This document shows positions 15,114-22,652 of a stretch of DNA of 25,844 nucleotides, in pieces. This DNA comes from Candidatus Bipolaricaulota bacterium (GTDB lineage Bacteria > Bipolaricaulota > Bipolaricaulia > UBA7950 > UBA9294). The notes beneath the pieces are model-generated. The model saw nothing but the letters and a program-made list of their open reading frames with translations, was not told the origin of the DNA and did no database searches. Numbering within the stretch: position 1 is the first letter of the stretch; each line of letters begins with the position of its first letter. The stretch covers positions 1-25,844 of the forward strand of contig JAUWNS010000009.1 of NCBI GenBank assembly GCA_030612485.1. The letters run 5' to 3'. A program made the position numbers and the translations under genes.

Positions 15114-16277
15114 TCAGCGGTCTTTGTAGCGCTCCGTCATCCAAAGCAATTCGCCTCCTTTAAAGGTCGCTATCGGAGTAAACCGCGTCCCACTCCTTAA
15201 TTCTTCCCCGTGCACATCATGAAATAGGAAATTACCCTTTTCAAGCTTGAATACCGCGATGTCGGCTTCGCGTCCGACCTGTAGACTCCCCAAACTGTTT
15301 CCCAAGCCCAATACTTTTGCTGGCGTCTGAGTCGTGGCCCGAATGACCTCCCTTACCTCAAGTCCGAGGCCCAGAAACTTTGACATGGTAGTTGGAAGAT
15401 CATAAGCGGGCCCATTGATGCTATAAGCATGAACGTCGCTACTAATAATATCGGGATAGAACCCCTGGCTAAAGAGCTGTCTCCCCGCCTTGAAGGAGAA
15501 ACTTGATTGCCCGTGTCCAAGATCAAATATCACACCTCGCTCCCGAGCTGCAACTGCTTCAGGGATTAGCTTGCCAGTGCGATCAAGTAACGAGTTAACC
15601 GGCCCCCTAAAAGAATGTGTTAAGACATCTCCAGGACGAAGTTGTGATAGTATTTCCCCAACAGTGGGTGGGGGTTCGCCAACATGGACTGCCAGCGGTA
15701 TTCCCAAGGCAGCAGCAGCCTGCCTACCTAGCAAGAGTGCTTGGATCCCATTGTTGCCAGTTGCTTCCACGCTTGCCCGGACTTTTATTCCGCGGATTAT
15801 GTCACAATAATGGCACCCTGTTTCGATTGCTGCCCCAACAATGGCACGTCGAATATCTTCCAGCTCTCCGATGATGCGGAGTGAACTTGGACAAAAAATG
15901 GCCCCCTCAAGACCGGTATACGCGATGTGTAAGAAAGCTAAAATACGCACTCTTGAACGAGTAATGACGTGCTCCAGAAACCCTTGGAAGTTTCCAGGAC
16001 CAGCTGTTCCAAAATCAACGAAGGTACTAACTCCTGTGCGTGGGCCTAAGAGGTCGGCATTGATCCCCCAAGCTCCACCCCAATATACATGTGAATGGAA
16101 GTCGATAAGGCCAGAGCAAATTATATAACCTGAGACATCGTAAACCTGACTAGCCTTGCCAATAATCTTAGTTTCCAAGGCTGCAATTCGTCCCTGCACG
16201 ATAGCGACATCCCGGATGCCATCAGTTCCTGTAGCAGGATCAATTACATGTCCACCGTGAAGAAGAATGTCAAACAT
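15114..16277 (-). CDS. Amidohydrolase/deacetylase family metallohydrolase (copy 2)
   Basis: Second dihydroorotase-like amidohydrolase, 387 aa, paralogous to the one at 9826-11073. Key residues: H61 and H63 in DFHSHVYWG, K165 in GIKVRAS, H198 in AVHVGEPPPT, H221 in THSFRG, H255 in LGHGQSSFSF and D281 in SSDVHAYS. The shared blocks (VGEPPP, GHG-SSFS, AVFKLEKGNF) leave little doubt about the common origin, while the flanking loops differ, so the two copies may have distinct substrates. The start ATG lies within the end of a 44-aa ORF. Forty bases separate its upstream neighbour's product genes from the D-aminoacylase that follows. A cytoplasmic N-deacylase or cyclic-amide hydrolase role is inferred. 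Confidence 0.87.
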   Translation of the reverse strand: MFDILLHGGHVIDPATGTDGIRDVAIVQGRIAALETKIIGKASQVYDVSGYIICSGLIDFHSHVYWGGAWGINADLLGPRTGVSTFVDFGTAGPGNFQGFLEHVITRSRVRILAFLHIAYTGLEGAIFCPSSLRIIGELEDIRRAIVGAAIETGCHYCDIIRGIKVRASVEATGNNGIQALLLGRQAAAALGIPLAVHVGEPPPTVGEILSQLRPGDVLTHSFRGPVNSLLDRTGKLIPEAVAARERGVIFDLGHGQSSFSFKAGRQLFSQGFYPDIISSDVHAYSINGPAYDLPTTMSKFLGLGLEVREVIRATTQTPAKVLGLGNSLGSLQVGREADIAVFKLEKGNFLFHDVHGEELRSGTRFTPIATFKGGELLWMTERYKDR

Positions 16278-16404
16278 GATCTGCTAATTCCTTTCCTTGT
16301 AGTCTTGCCATCTCTCTATAAGATTGCCCGCTTTGCCAAGAAACAGCCATCGAAAATGAACTACTTGGGTCATCACCTCTCCGGAGTATACGCAAGCTTC
16401 TCAT
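16270..16404 (-). CDS. Small ORF, 44 aa, unknown
   Basis: ATG at 16404 with GAGGTG close upstream (16416-16411), 44 codons, stop at 16270, overlapping the start of the amidohydrolase by eight bases. Arginine-rich N-terminus (MRSLRILRRGDD), then a polar stretch. No family recognised. It fills the 137-base gap between the second permease and the amidohydrolase, so translational coupling is plausible. Conservation is untested. Confidence 0.38.
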   Translation of the reverse strand: MRSLRILRRGDDPSSSFSMAVSWQSGQSYREMARLQGKELADHV

Positions 16405-16414
16405 GTTAACCACC

Positions 16415-17254
16415 TCATGCCAAGTTTTTTAGCCGGGGATCGAGGGCATCACGCAAGGTATCCCCCAAGAGGTTAAGCGCGAGCACGAGCAAGACAATAA
16501 AGAGCCCTGGAAATCCAATGATCCATGGTGCTATAGTAATGTAAATTCGTCCTTCACTGACCATAGCTCCCCAACATGGGATATCAGGAGGGACCCCAAC
16601 GCCAAGAAAATCTAATGCCGCAGCTCCAAGTATAGCCAAAGCACAGGTAAATGTGCTTTGAACAATAACCGGGGAGATAAGATTTGGAATCAGATGACGC
16701 AGTAGTATACGAACATGTCCACCCCCTATAGCACGAGCCGCCTCAATATAGGTGAACTCTCGTATCCTAAGTGACAATCCATATGCAGTTCGTGCCATAC
16801 GAGGTGCGTAGACTACTCCAAGTGCCACGATTACATTAAATAAGCTTGGTCTCCCCGTAATGGCCATTAGGGCCAATGCCATGATGATCTCGGGGAAGGC
16901 CATCAGTGCGTCAGTACCGCGCATCAATACAGAACCAATTGCAGGGAAATATGCAGATAACGCGCCCACAAGTACTCCCACTGTTGCCGAGAGAAGTGCT
17001 ATGGATACACCTGTTAGCAATGACAGCCTTGCCCCATACAAAATGCGACTGAAGATATCCCTACCAAAGCGATCGGTCCCAAATAAGTGGTGAGTGCTTG
17101 GTGGTTGCAGCCGGTCGCTTGGCTTTACACGTTGGGGATTGTAAGGGGCAATAAGAGGTGCAAGAATGGCTAAAATAAGAATAAGGCACAAGAGAACAAA
17201 CCCCACCATCCCAGTTCTCCGCTTGCGCATAAACCTAAATAGAGTCTTAACCAT
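16415..17254 (-). CDS. Peptide-type ABC transporter permease, DppC/OppC family
   Basis: Inner-membrane permease, 279 aa. An N-terminal transmembrane helix (about residues 15-37) precedes the OppC_N-type PHHLFGTDRFGRDIFSR-like segment (around 54-70). Four or five further helices follow, with the ATPase-contacting loop YIEAARAIGGGHVRILLRH near 168-186 and the conserved C-terminal DTLRDALDPRL. It pairs with the DppB-like gene 20 bases upstream and the family 5 binding protein before that. No ATPase gene is in the window, so energy must come from ATPases encoded elsewhere. Substrate class (peptide, opine, amino-sugar or other) cannot be read from a permease. Confidence 0.93.
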   Translation of the reverse strand: MVKTLFRFMRKRRTGMVGFVLLCLILILAILAPLIAPYNPQRVKPSDRLQPPSTHHLFGTDRFGRDIFSRILYGARLSLLTGVSIALLSATVGVLVGALSAYFPAIGSVLMRGTDALMAFPEIIMALALMAITGRPSLFNVIVALGVVYAPRMARTAYGLSLRIREFTYIEAARAIGGGHVRILLRHLIPNLISPVIVQSTFTCALAILGAAALDFLGVGVPPDIPCWGAMVSEGRIYITIAPWIIGFPGLFIVLLVLALNLLGDTLRDALDPRLKNLA

Positions 17255-17274
17255 TGAAATTTCCCCTCTTCATA

Positions 17275-18222
17275 TTATTGATATTGAATCCTAGGGTCAA
17301 GAAAAGCATAAATGACATCCGTTACGAAATTGATGAAGAGGTAAATGAACGCAACCACCAACATGATTCCTTGTATAGTTGGGTAATCTCTACCTAAGAC
17401 TGACTCCACGACCAACCTCCCAATACCGGCAAGAGCAAATACGCTTTCGGTTACAACTGTGCCAGACAATAACCCGGCAAAGGTAAAACTGAGCACAGTG
17501 ACAATCGGAATTGATGCATTTCGCAAGGTGTGCTTTAGTATTACCCTGGATTCAGTTAGCCCCTTTGCCCGCGCGGTACTGATATAGTCTTCTTGGAGCA
17601 CGTCAAGCATACTTGAACGTGTTAGCCGAGCCAGCAATGCCGAGTTTGCAAATCCTAATGTAACCGCTGGCAATATCAGGTAACGAAGATTTGCGAAATT
17701 ACCTGTTGCGAAAACGGATGGATATCCCGAACTCGGCAACCAATGGAGTCTTACAGCGAAAGCAAGGATTAGTAATAATCCCGACCAAAATGATGGGACA
17801 GATGCACCAAGTAGCGCTGTCGTCAGCAAAACTTGATCAATCCAGGTATTCCGTCTGATAGCAGCCACGATTCCCGCTGGGATACCTATGCAGAAAACTA
17901 CAACCATCGAAAAAAGGGTGAGCATAATGCTTGTCTCAGTCCGCTGCAGCATCAATTTGGTGACCGGCATGTGAAACAAGATCGATTGCCCTAAATCTCC
18001 TCGGAAGACCATTGACACATATTTCCAAAATTGCACGGTTATGGGTTTGTCAAGCCCCATGGCATGGCGCAACCGCACAATCTGATCCACTGTAGCGTCG
18101 GGCCCTAGCATCACGGCCGCTGGGTCGCCTGGAATGAAGTGAATCAAAAAGAAACTCACAAGCATCACAATTAGCAATGTTGGTAGCATAGCCAATGCTC
18201 GCCGAATCAAGTATGAAATCAT
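17275..18222 (-). CDS. Peptide-type ABC transporter permease, DppB/OppB family
   Basis: Inner-membrane permease, 315 aa. Begins ISYLIRRALAMLPTLLIV, the usual DppB first helix, followed by FIPGDPAAVMLGPDA and the periplasmic region. The EAA-type loop YISTARAKGLTESRVILKH lies in the C-terminal half, with FLDPRIQYQ at the end. The ATG at 18222 has GGAG ten bases upstream. The frame is open up to 18276, but that earlier start lies inside a predicted RNA hairpin and lacks a ribosome site, so it is rejected. It forms the heterodimeric channel with the DppC-like protein encoded next. Confidence 0.93.
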   Translation of the reverse strand: MISYLIRRALAMLPTLLIVMLVSFFLIHFIPGDPAAVMLGPDATVDQIVRLRHAMGLDKPITVQFWKYVSMVFRGDLGQSILFHMPVTKLMLQRTETSIMLTLFSMVVVFCIGIPAGIVAAIRRNTWIDQVLLTTALLGASVPSFWSGLLLILAFAVRLHWLPSSGYPSVFATGNFANLRYLILPAVTLGFANSALLARLTRSSMLDVLQEDYISTARAKGLTESRVILKHTLRNASIPIVTVLSFTFAGLLSGTVVTESVFALAGIGRLVVESVLGRDYPTIQGIMLVVAFIYLFINFVTDVIYAFLDPRIQYQ

Positions 18223-18252
18223 CGATGTAATTCTCCGTACGTATGATAATAT

Positions 18253-18279
18253 GGGGCACCGCCAAGATGACGGCACCCC
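18253..18279 (-). other. RNA hairpin in the binding protein-permease gap (second)
   Basis: Minus strand GGGGTGCCG and CGGTGCCCC form a 9-bp stem using two G-U pairs around a 9-base loop. The plus-strand version would have two mismatches (C-A and A-C), which favours a structure in the minus-strand mRNA. Just upstream of the DppB-like ribosome site. Confidence 0.55.
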
Positions 18280-18307
18280 TATTGAGATCCTCTTCTACGA
18301 GAACCGC

Positions 18308-18340
18308 GAAGAGTGCCCCGCCTTGTAGGCGGGGTTCTTC
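18308..18340 (-). other. RNA hairpin at the end of the binding-protein gene (first)
   Basis: CCCCGCC and GGCGGGG (18316-18322 / 18328-18334) form a 7-bp GC stem with a 5-base loop. GAAGA/TCTTC extends it by five pairs across a small internal loop. It begins at the stop codon of the binding-protein gene and has no U-run. It probably stabilises the upstream message or partly blocks read-through, as in many transporter operons where the binding protein is made in excess. Confidence 0.6.
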
Positions 18341-19901
18341 ACTTTAGCCAGACGTTCCAGAAATACGGCCAAAGAAGCGGCGGTTGATGCGGGTCGTCAA
18401 GACCCCCCACCCGTTGATTTGCCGAGATATTTAGACTGAAAGCATCCCCGATTTTGATCCAGGAACTTTCCTCGTACTGCAAGGCTTGTATCTGCTCCCA
18501 GATCTTATACCGGTCATCGAAATTAGTTGATGAATTGAATGCAGCCACAAGGTCATTCTTCTCCGGTGTATCCCACCATCCAGGATATGTTGTGCTCATT
18601 GGTGTCACCAGGGAAGGGTCGGGTACAGGACCATGCGAAGTCATGAACAAATCCCACTCGCTTGGCTGCGCCCGATATTGAACCAAGGTAGCCCAATCGT
18701 ACACTCGCATCTGTATGTTTAAACCGGCTTGTCTTAGTTGATCAACGATCACCATGCTCATGGCATACATGTACTCATACGATGTGGTTACCAAATATCG
18801 AATGGGCTCCTTATTATACCCAGCTTGTACTAATAGGTCCTGTGCTTTTTTGGGATCTGCCTGGCTATAAAATTCTGTTCCGGCGTCGGTATACCAAGCG
18901 GTCCCTTCGGGAAATACAGAACCATTGACCGCATACAGATCACCGAAAGCTGCTTGCAAGATGGGTTTCATATCCAACGCTGCCAATACGGCCTGCAACA
19001 TCAGATTGTTTGACATGATGCCTTCCTTAGTGTTACGGAAGAGCATAGGAAACATGGGTGGCTTAAGCAGGTACGTAGTTACACTTTGATCGGCAAGTAG
19101 CGAACTATAGAGATCCGCTGGGATCTGTTCAGCGTAGTCATAGTCGCCCGCCTGCAGTCCAGACATGCGAGTCCCCGACTCAGAAACGGGGATGAAGTCA
19201 ATCTCGTCCAAGTAAGCATGTCGAGTTCCACCATAACCCGTAGAGTTGCCCTCAGGCGATTTGTAATCCTCGAAACGGACTAGACGAATGTAACGACCAG
19301 GGAACCACTCCTCAAATTTGTATGGACCTGTGCCGATGTATTGTTCCGGCTTTATCGGCTCAGCTCCCGCCGATTTAGCGATCTCTTCGGGAATAATGCA
19401 AGGGCCTCCGTTATTGAACGCAAGCAAACTCTCCATTGGGCCAAACGGAGCATCAAAAACAAGCTTGACTGTGTACTTGTCAACAGCAACAGTATCAAGA
19501 ACGTGTTTGTACATTATGGGACCGCGAATGCCATATTCACCCCAGCGCTCAAGTGAGGCAACAACATCGCCTGAGTCCATTTCCTCGCCATTATGGAACA
19601 GCACACCTTTGCGCAAGTGGAAAAGTGCTTCAGTCCCGTCTGCGCTTTTCTCGTAGGTGTCGACCAGAAGCGGAATAGGTGAATAGGTTTCGTCGAATGT
19701 GAAGAGTGTTTCAAAGATATGTTGCCCAATCGTACTCGAAAGATCGGATGTCACCACCATTAGATCCAGGTGCGGGGGTTCACCAATCGTGGCATATCGA
19801 AGTGTCCCACCGTATTGTTGCCCCACAACGCTAAAGCCTATCAAAGCCGCCATCAACGACAAGATTAGTACGAATAACGTCTTCTTCCCGTAAGCAACCA
19901 T
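18339..19901 (-). CDS. Extracellular solute-binding protein family 5 (peptide/opine type)
   Basis: Exported binding protein of the SBP_bac_5 (DppA/OppA) family, 520 aa, the usual length. An N-terminal signal peptide (KKTLFVLILSLMAALIGFSV) is followed by GGTLRYATIGEPPHLDLM, the family's first strand, then the LFTFDETYSPIPLLVDTYE segment and the C-terminal WPYFWNVWLK. There is no lipobox cysteine. The ATG has AGGAGG seven bases upstream. It delivers the substrate to the two permeases encoded after it. Family 5 proteins bind peptides, but also opines, nickel and sugars. The cluster suggests an N-acylated or D-amino compound. Confidence 0.93.
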   Translation of the reverse strand: MVAYGKKTLFVLILSLMAALIGFSVVGQQYGGTLRYATIGEPPHLDLMVVTSDLSSTIGQHIFETLFTFDETYSPIPLLVDTYEKSADGTEALFHLRKGVLFHNGEEMDSGDVVASLERWGEYGIRGPIMYKHVLDTVAVDKYTVKLVFDAPFGPMESLLAFNNGGPCIIPEEIAKSAGAEPIKPEQYIGTGPYKFEEWFPGRYIRLVRFEDYKSPEGNSTGYGGTRHAYLDEIDFIPVSESGTRMSGLQAGDYDYAEQIPADLYSSLLADQSVTTYLLKPPMFPMLFRNTKEGIMSNNLMLQAVLAALDMKPILQAAFGDLYAVNGSVFPEGTAWYTDAGTEFYSQADPKKAQDLLVQAGYNKEPIRYLVTTSYEYMYAMSMVIVDQLRQAGLNIQMRVYDWATLVQYRAQPSEWDLFMTSHGPVPDPSLVTPMSTTYPGWWDTPEKNDLVAAFNSSTNFDDRYKIWEQIQALQYEESSWIKIGDAFSLNISANQRVGGLDDPHQPPLLWPYFWNVWLK

Positions 19902-20000
19902 TCTTCTACCTCCTGTAGATTCTTGCGCAGATCAGGTAAAACTCTTCCATCAACAACTGTATATGTGTATAGAACCCACCTCCTTTCCAGTATGACAAGG

Positions 20001-21071
20001 CTATGATTTAGTTAAATGGTCTTCTAATTCCTCTACCCCTAGCTCTTCTGCGTACGCGAAGAGAGCAGGAGTACCACCTGTATGCAAGAACAGGACAACG
20101 TCATCTTTCTTAAGGATGCCTTTGCGAACATGATCGTAAAGTCCCGCCATAGCTTTGCTAGTATAGACAGGGTCGAGGAATATTCCTTCTGTTCTAGCCA
20201 TAAGCTTAATCATTTCGATCCCTTCAGTGGTTACGATGCCATACCCATCTCCTACATAATCCTCACTGTTAAAGACAGCATTGGCATTTACGTGACAGGA
20301 AACCCCAAGGCGCTGAGCAGCTTGATTTGCGTAATTTGCAACTAGGCCGGAAGCTCCTCCATGAAGCCAGTTAGCGGGGGCAATCCCCATAATACGGATC
20401 TTGCTTCCCAATGCAGCTTTACCAAGTTCAAGGCCTGCTTGAGTGCTGTCATAGGAAGCGCAATACAAATGGCTTGGCTGGATCTCAAGTTCTTGGCCTT
20501 GCTCGACGATCTCGCAGAAACATTTCACATAGGAGATCACATCAGGTGAAAGGTCTTTATCGTTCGCTAAACGAGCAACAAACGGACGTTTGCCCTCTTT
20601 TTCCAAATTTTTTGCCAGTTTATACATTATTCTACTCTGTTCTTCAGCAGTTGCGTCTATTATGTGTACTGAAGCCCCTGCTAACAAATCGAGGAGAAGG
20701 TTTCCCTGAATGATATTGTCCGTGTTCCCACGGATTCGCCGCAGGACAAGATGTGCTTCTAACCCCAATACATTGCAGGCAGCTGCAAGCTGCCGTGAGT
20801 AGTTTGATTGGACACCCGCGCCACCGATAATTGTGTCCGCTCCTTCTGCTTTGGCTTGGGCAAGAAGAAACTCGAACATCCGAGTCTTGTTACCTCCAAA
20901 TGCTAACCCTGTAAGGTCGTCACGCTTGATAAATACCTGTGGGCCACCAAGTGCCTTGGAAAAACGTGGCAGTACATGAAGAGGTGTGGGAAGGATGCCT
21001 AGTTGGACTTGCGGAATGGCAGCGATTTTTTCTTTTAATTGTGCCAACGTTATAATATCTAATGTACTCAT
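20001..21071 (-). CDS. D-cysteine desulfhydrase / ACC deaminase family PLP enzyme
   Basis: Fold-type II PLP enzyme, 356 aa, of the D-cysteine desulfhydrase (DcyD) / 1-aminocyclopropane-1-carboxylate deaminase family, which removes the amino group from D-amino acids by beta-elimination, giving pyruvate and ammonia from D-cysteine or related substrates. The family N-terminus LGILPTPLHVLPRFSKALGG is followed by FIKRDDLTGLAFGGNKTRM, with the Schiff-base lysine K62. GGAGVQSNYSRQLAAA binds the substrate carboxylate region, and FLHTGGTPALFAY near the C-terminus binds PLP phosphate. The ATG has AAGGAA upstream. It follows the RidA-type gene by 13 bases. RidA proteins hydrolyse the enamines such enzymes release, so the pairing makes functional sense. 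Confidence 0.9.
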   Translation of the reverse strand: MSTLDIITLAQLKEKIAAIPQVQLGILPTPLHVLPRFSKALGGPQVFIKRDDLTGLAFGGNKTRMFEFLLAQAKAEGADTIIGGAGVQSNYSRQLAAACNVLGLEAHLVLRRIRGNTDNIIQGNLLLDLLAGASVHIIDATAEEQSRIMYKLAKNLEKEGKRPFVARLANDKDLSPDVISYVKCFCEIVEQGQELEIQPSHLYCASYDSTQAGLELGKAALGSKIRIMGIAPANWLHGGASGLVANYANQAAQRLGVSCHVNANAVFNSEDYVGDGYGIVTTEGIEMIKLMARTEGIFLDPVYTSKAMAGLYDHVRKGILKKDDVVLFLHTGGTPALFAYAEELGVEELEDHLTKS

Positions 21072-21084
21072 GTTTTTCCTTAGA

Positions 21085-21558
21085 TTATGTAGTTCTGACT
21101 TTGGCTACCATCTCGATTTCCACAGGGATGTTCCCTGGAAGGTTCGAGGTCCCAAGCGCTGCACGAACGTGCCGACCACGTTCTCCGAATGCCTTCACCA
21201 AGAGCTCGGACGTTCCGTTGATGACTTTTGGTTGGTCGTGGAAATCAGACGCGGAATTCACAAATCCGCGCACGTGTACGATCTCCTCTACCGCCTCTAA
21301 CGATCCCACTACCGATTTAATCGCCGCTAAACAGTTCAACGCACATAGTTCTGCGGCTTTGTACGCCTCATCTAATGAAACCTCGCTTCCAACTTGGCCG
21401 ACATAAACTGGCTTTCCATCACGGATTGGCCCTTGTCCGGAAACGTAAACAAGATCTCCAACCCGCTTTGCCGGAACGTACTCCGCTACCGGTTTAGGTA
21501 CTACCGGAAGCTTAAACCCTAACTCCTTCAACCTCTCTTCAACGGCCGTATTGCTCAT
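21085..21558 (-). CDS. RidA family (YjgF/YER057c) enamine/imine deaminase
   Basis: RidA-superfamily protein, 157 aa; classical RidA is about 130 aa, so this belongs to one of the longer subfamilies. The conserved arginine that binds the substrate carboxylate aligns with R132 in HVRAALG, followed by LPGNIPVEIEMVAKV as in canonical RidA (LPKDVKIEIEAIA). It would speed hydrolysis of 2-aminoacrylate and related enamines/imines to 2-oxo acids and ammonia. The ATG has AAAGGAG upstream. It lies between the IclR regulator and the D-cysteine desulfhydrase-type gene and would serve the cluster's several PLP eliminases. Confidence 0.9.
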   Translation of the reverse strand: MSNTAVEERLKELGFKLPVVPKPVAEYVPAKRVGDLVYVSGQGPIRDGKPVYVGQVGSEVSLDEAYKAAELCALNCLAAIKSVVGSLEAVEEIVHVRGFVNSASDFHDQPKVINGTSELLVKAFGERGRHVRAALGTSNLPGNIPVEIEMVAKVRTT

Positions 21559-21618
21559 CCAGCTAGACTCCTTTCCGTAAACTTAGGTACATACAATCCT
21601 TGGTTACACCCGCAGGAA

Positions 21619-22386
21619 TCACTTTTCTACATGCCCAAGTGCCTGCGATATCTCTGTTGCGGTTTTCGTAATTGCAGTAATCATCTTCTTTAGCTCTTCT
21701 GGGTTATCGAACTCGCGCTTTAGTCCTGTTAAGCTGATCGCGCCCACAATATCCCCGCCATATTCGCTAAGTGGCGCAGCGAAACACTTTATACCTTCTT
21801 CGTGCTCTCCATTGTCGATTGCATAGCCACGCTCAGCAATCCGCTTGACCTCTTTCAGTAACTGAATCGGATCGGTGATCGTCGTTGAAGTCCGTTTCGT
21901 GAGGGAGGATTCCCCGAGAAGAGTGATAATCAGATCAGTGGGAAGACCGCTTAAGAGGGCTTTTCCTACACCGGTGCAATAGGCTGGCGCCCGACTTCCA
22001 ATCCGTGACATCATGGGCAAGCTGCGTTGGCCCTCTACTTTGTCGATATAGACCACGTCGTGACCGTCTAAGACGCACAGGTGTACGGTCTTCTGCGTTT
22101 CAACGCTCAGTTTGACGAGGAACGGGTGCGCAGTTTCGCGCAGAGGCATCCGGCGCAGCAGCTGGCTGCTCAATTCGAGAATCTTGTTTCCCAAGTGATA
22201 TCGGCCATCGCCATTGGTCTGGATGTAGCCTGTTTGAAGAAGGGTGTTTAGGTAACGATACACGCTCGTCTTGTGAATGCCGATACTCTCCGCTAGCCCA
22301 ACCGCAGTCATTCCGTCGGCACTCTGAGCCAGCTCTTCGAGGAGGTTAAGCCCCTTCGCCAGGATTTTCGCGTCTCCTGTAGCCAA
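21619..22386 (-). CDS. IclR family transcriptional regulator
   Basis: DNA-binding regulator, 255 aa. An N-terminal winged helix-turn-helix (about residues 8-68, with GLAESIGIHKTSVYRYLNTL as recognition region) is followed by the IclR effector-binding domain, including YCTGVGKALLSGLP and the C-terminal GAISLTG strand. Start is TTG at 22386 with AAGGAG eight bases upstream. It is the first gene behind a near-consensus promoter whose -10 region carries an inverted repeat, so autoregulation and control of the whole downstream cluster are likely. The effector would be a pathway intermediate; IclR relatives sense 2-keto-3-deoxygluconate (KdgR) or aromatic acids, which fits the KDG proposal. Confidence 0.92.
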   Translation of the reverse strand: MATGDAKILAKGLNLLEELAQSADGMTAVGLAESIGIHKTSVYRYLNTLLQTGYIQTNGDGRYHLGNKILELSSQLLRRMPLRETAHPFLVKLSVETQKTVHLCVLDGHDVVYIDKVEGQRSLPMMSRIGSRAPAYCTGVGKALLSGLPTDLIITLLGESSLTKRTSTTITDPIQLLKEVKRIAERGYAIDNGEHEEGIKCFAAPLSEYGGDIVGAISLTGLKREFDNPEELKKMITAITKTATEISQALGHVEK

Positions 22387-22408
22387 AAACGCAACTCCTT
22401 ATAGCGTT

Positions 22409-22422
22409 TATTGAGATCAATA
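22409..22422. promoter_or_regulatory. Inverted repeat, candidate IclR operator
   Basis: TATTGA-GA-TCAATA, perfect 6-bp arms around two bases, overlapping the -10 box and probable start site of the IclR promoter. Position and symmetry suit repression by a dimeric regulator. A 10-base half match (TATTGAGATC) recurs at 18280-18289 in the binding protein-permease gap. Confidence 0.6.
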
Positions 22423-22447
22423 TAGCATAAAAAGCAACCCCTGTCAA
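22419..22447 (-). promoter_or_regulatory. Promoter of the iclR-led catabolic cluster
   Basis: Minus strand TTGACA (22447-22442), 17-base spacer, TATATT (22424-22419). A consensus -35, five of six bases in the -10 and ideal spacing. No comparably good promoter was found in the downstream gaps of the cluster, so a very long transcript is possible. Confidence 0.85.
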
Positions 22448-22622
22448 GCGCAATGCATTAATGAGAGAAGGAACCCCGCTTGGCAACGGGAGAACAGGTT
22501 ATTTTGGTGAAGGTTGCGATAAAATGCTAGCGGCTTGTCGCGGTACATTCGTCCTTAAAAAGTGATGCCGTAACGAAACGGGATGCGACTGCACCGAGAG
22601 CGACGGCTGCGTGGAAGGCAGC

Positions 22623-22652
22623 AAAGAAGAACGTTGCAGACAAGCTGCAACG
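22623..22652 (-). terminator. Rho-independent terminator after the toxin gene and tsaD fragment
   Basis: Minus strand CGTTGCAG-CTTGT-CTGCAACG, a perfect 8-bp stem with 5-base loop, followed by TTCTTCTTT. It directly follows the stop codon of the tsaD fragment and would end the toxin-antitoxin transcript. A related tail lies behind intact tsaD. Confidence 0.7.

Noticed and set aside
19902..20000. Possible internal promoter ahead of the binding-protein gene (TTGTCA with TATACA)
   Set aside because: The spacer would be 21 bases, too long for a sigma-70 promoter; the gap otherwise holds only a ribosome site.
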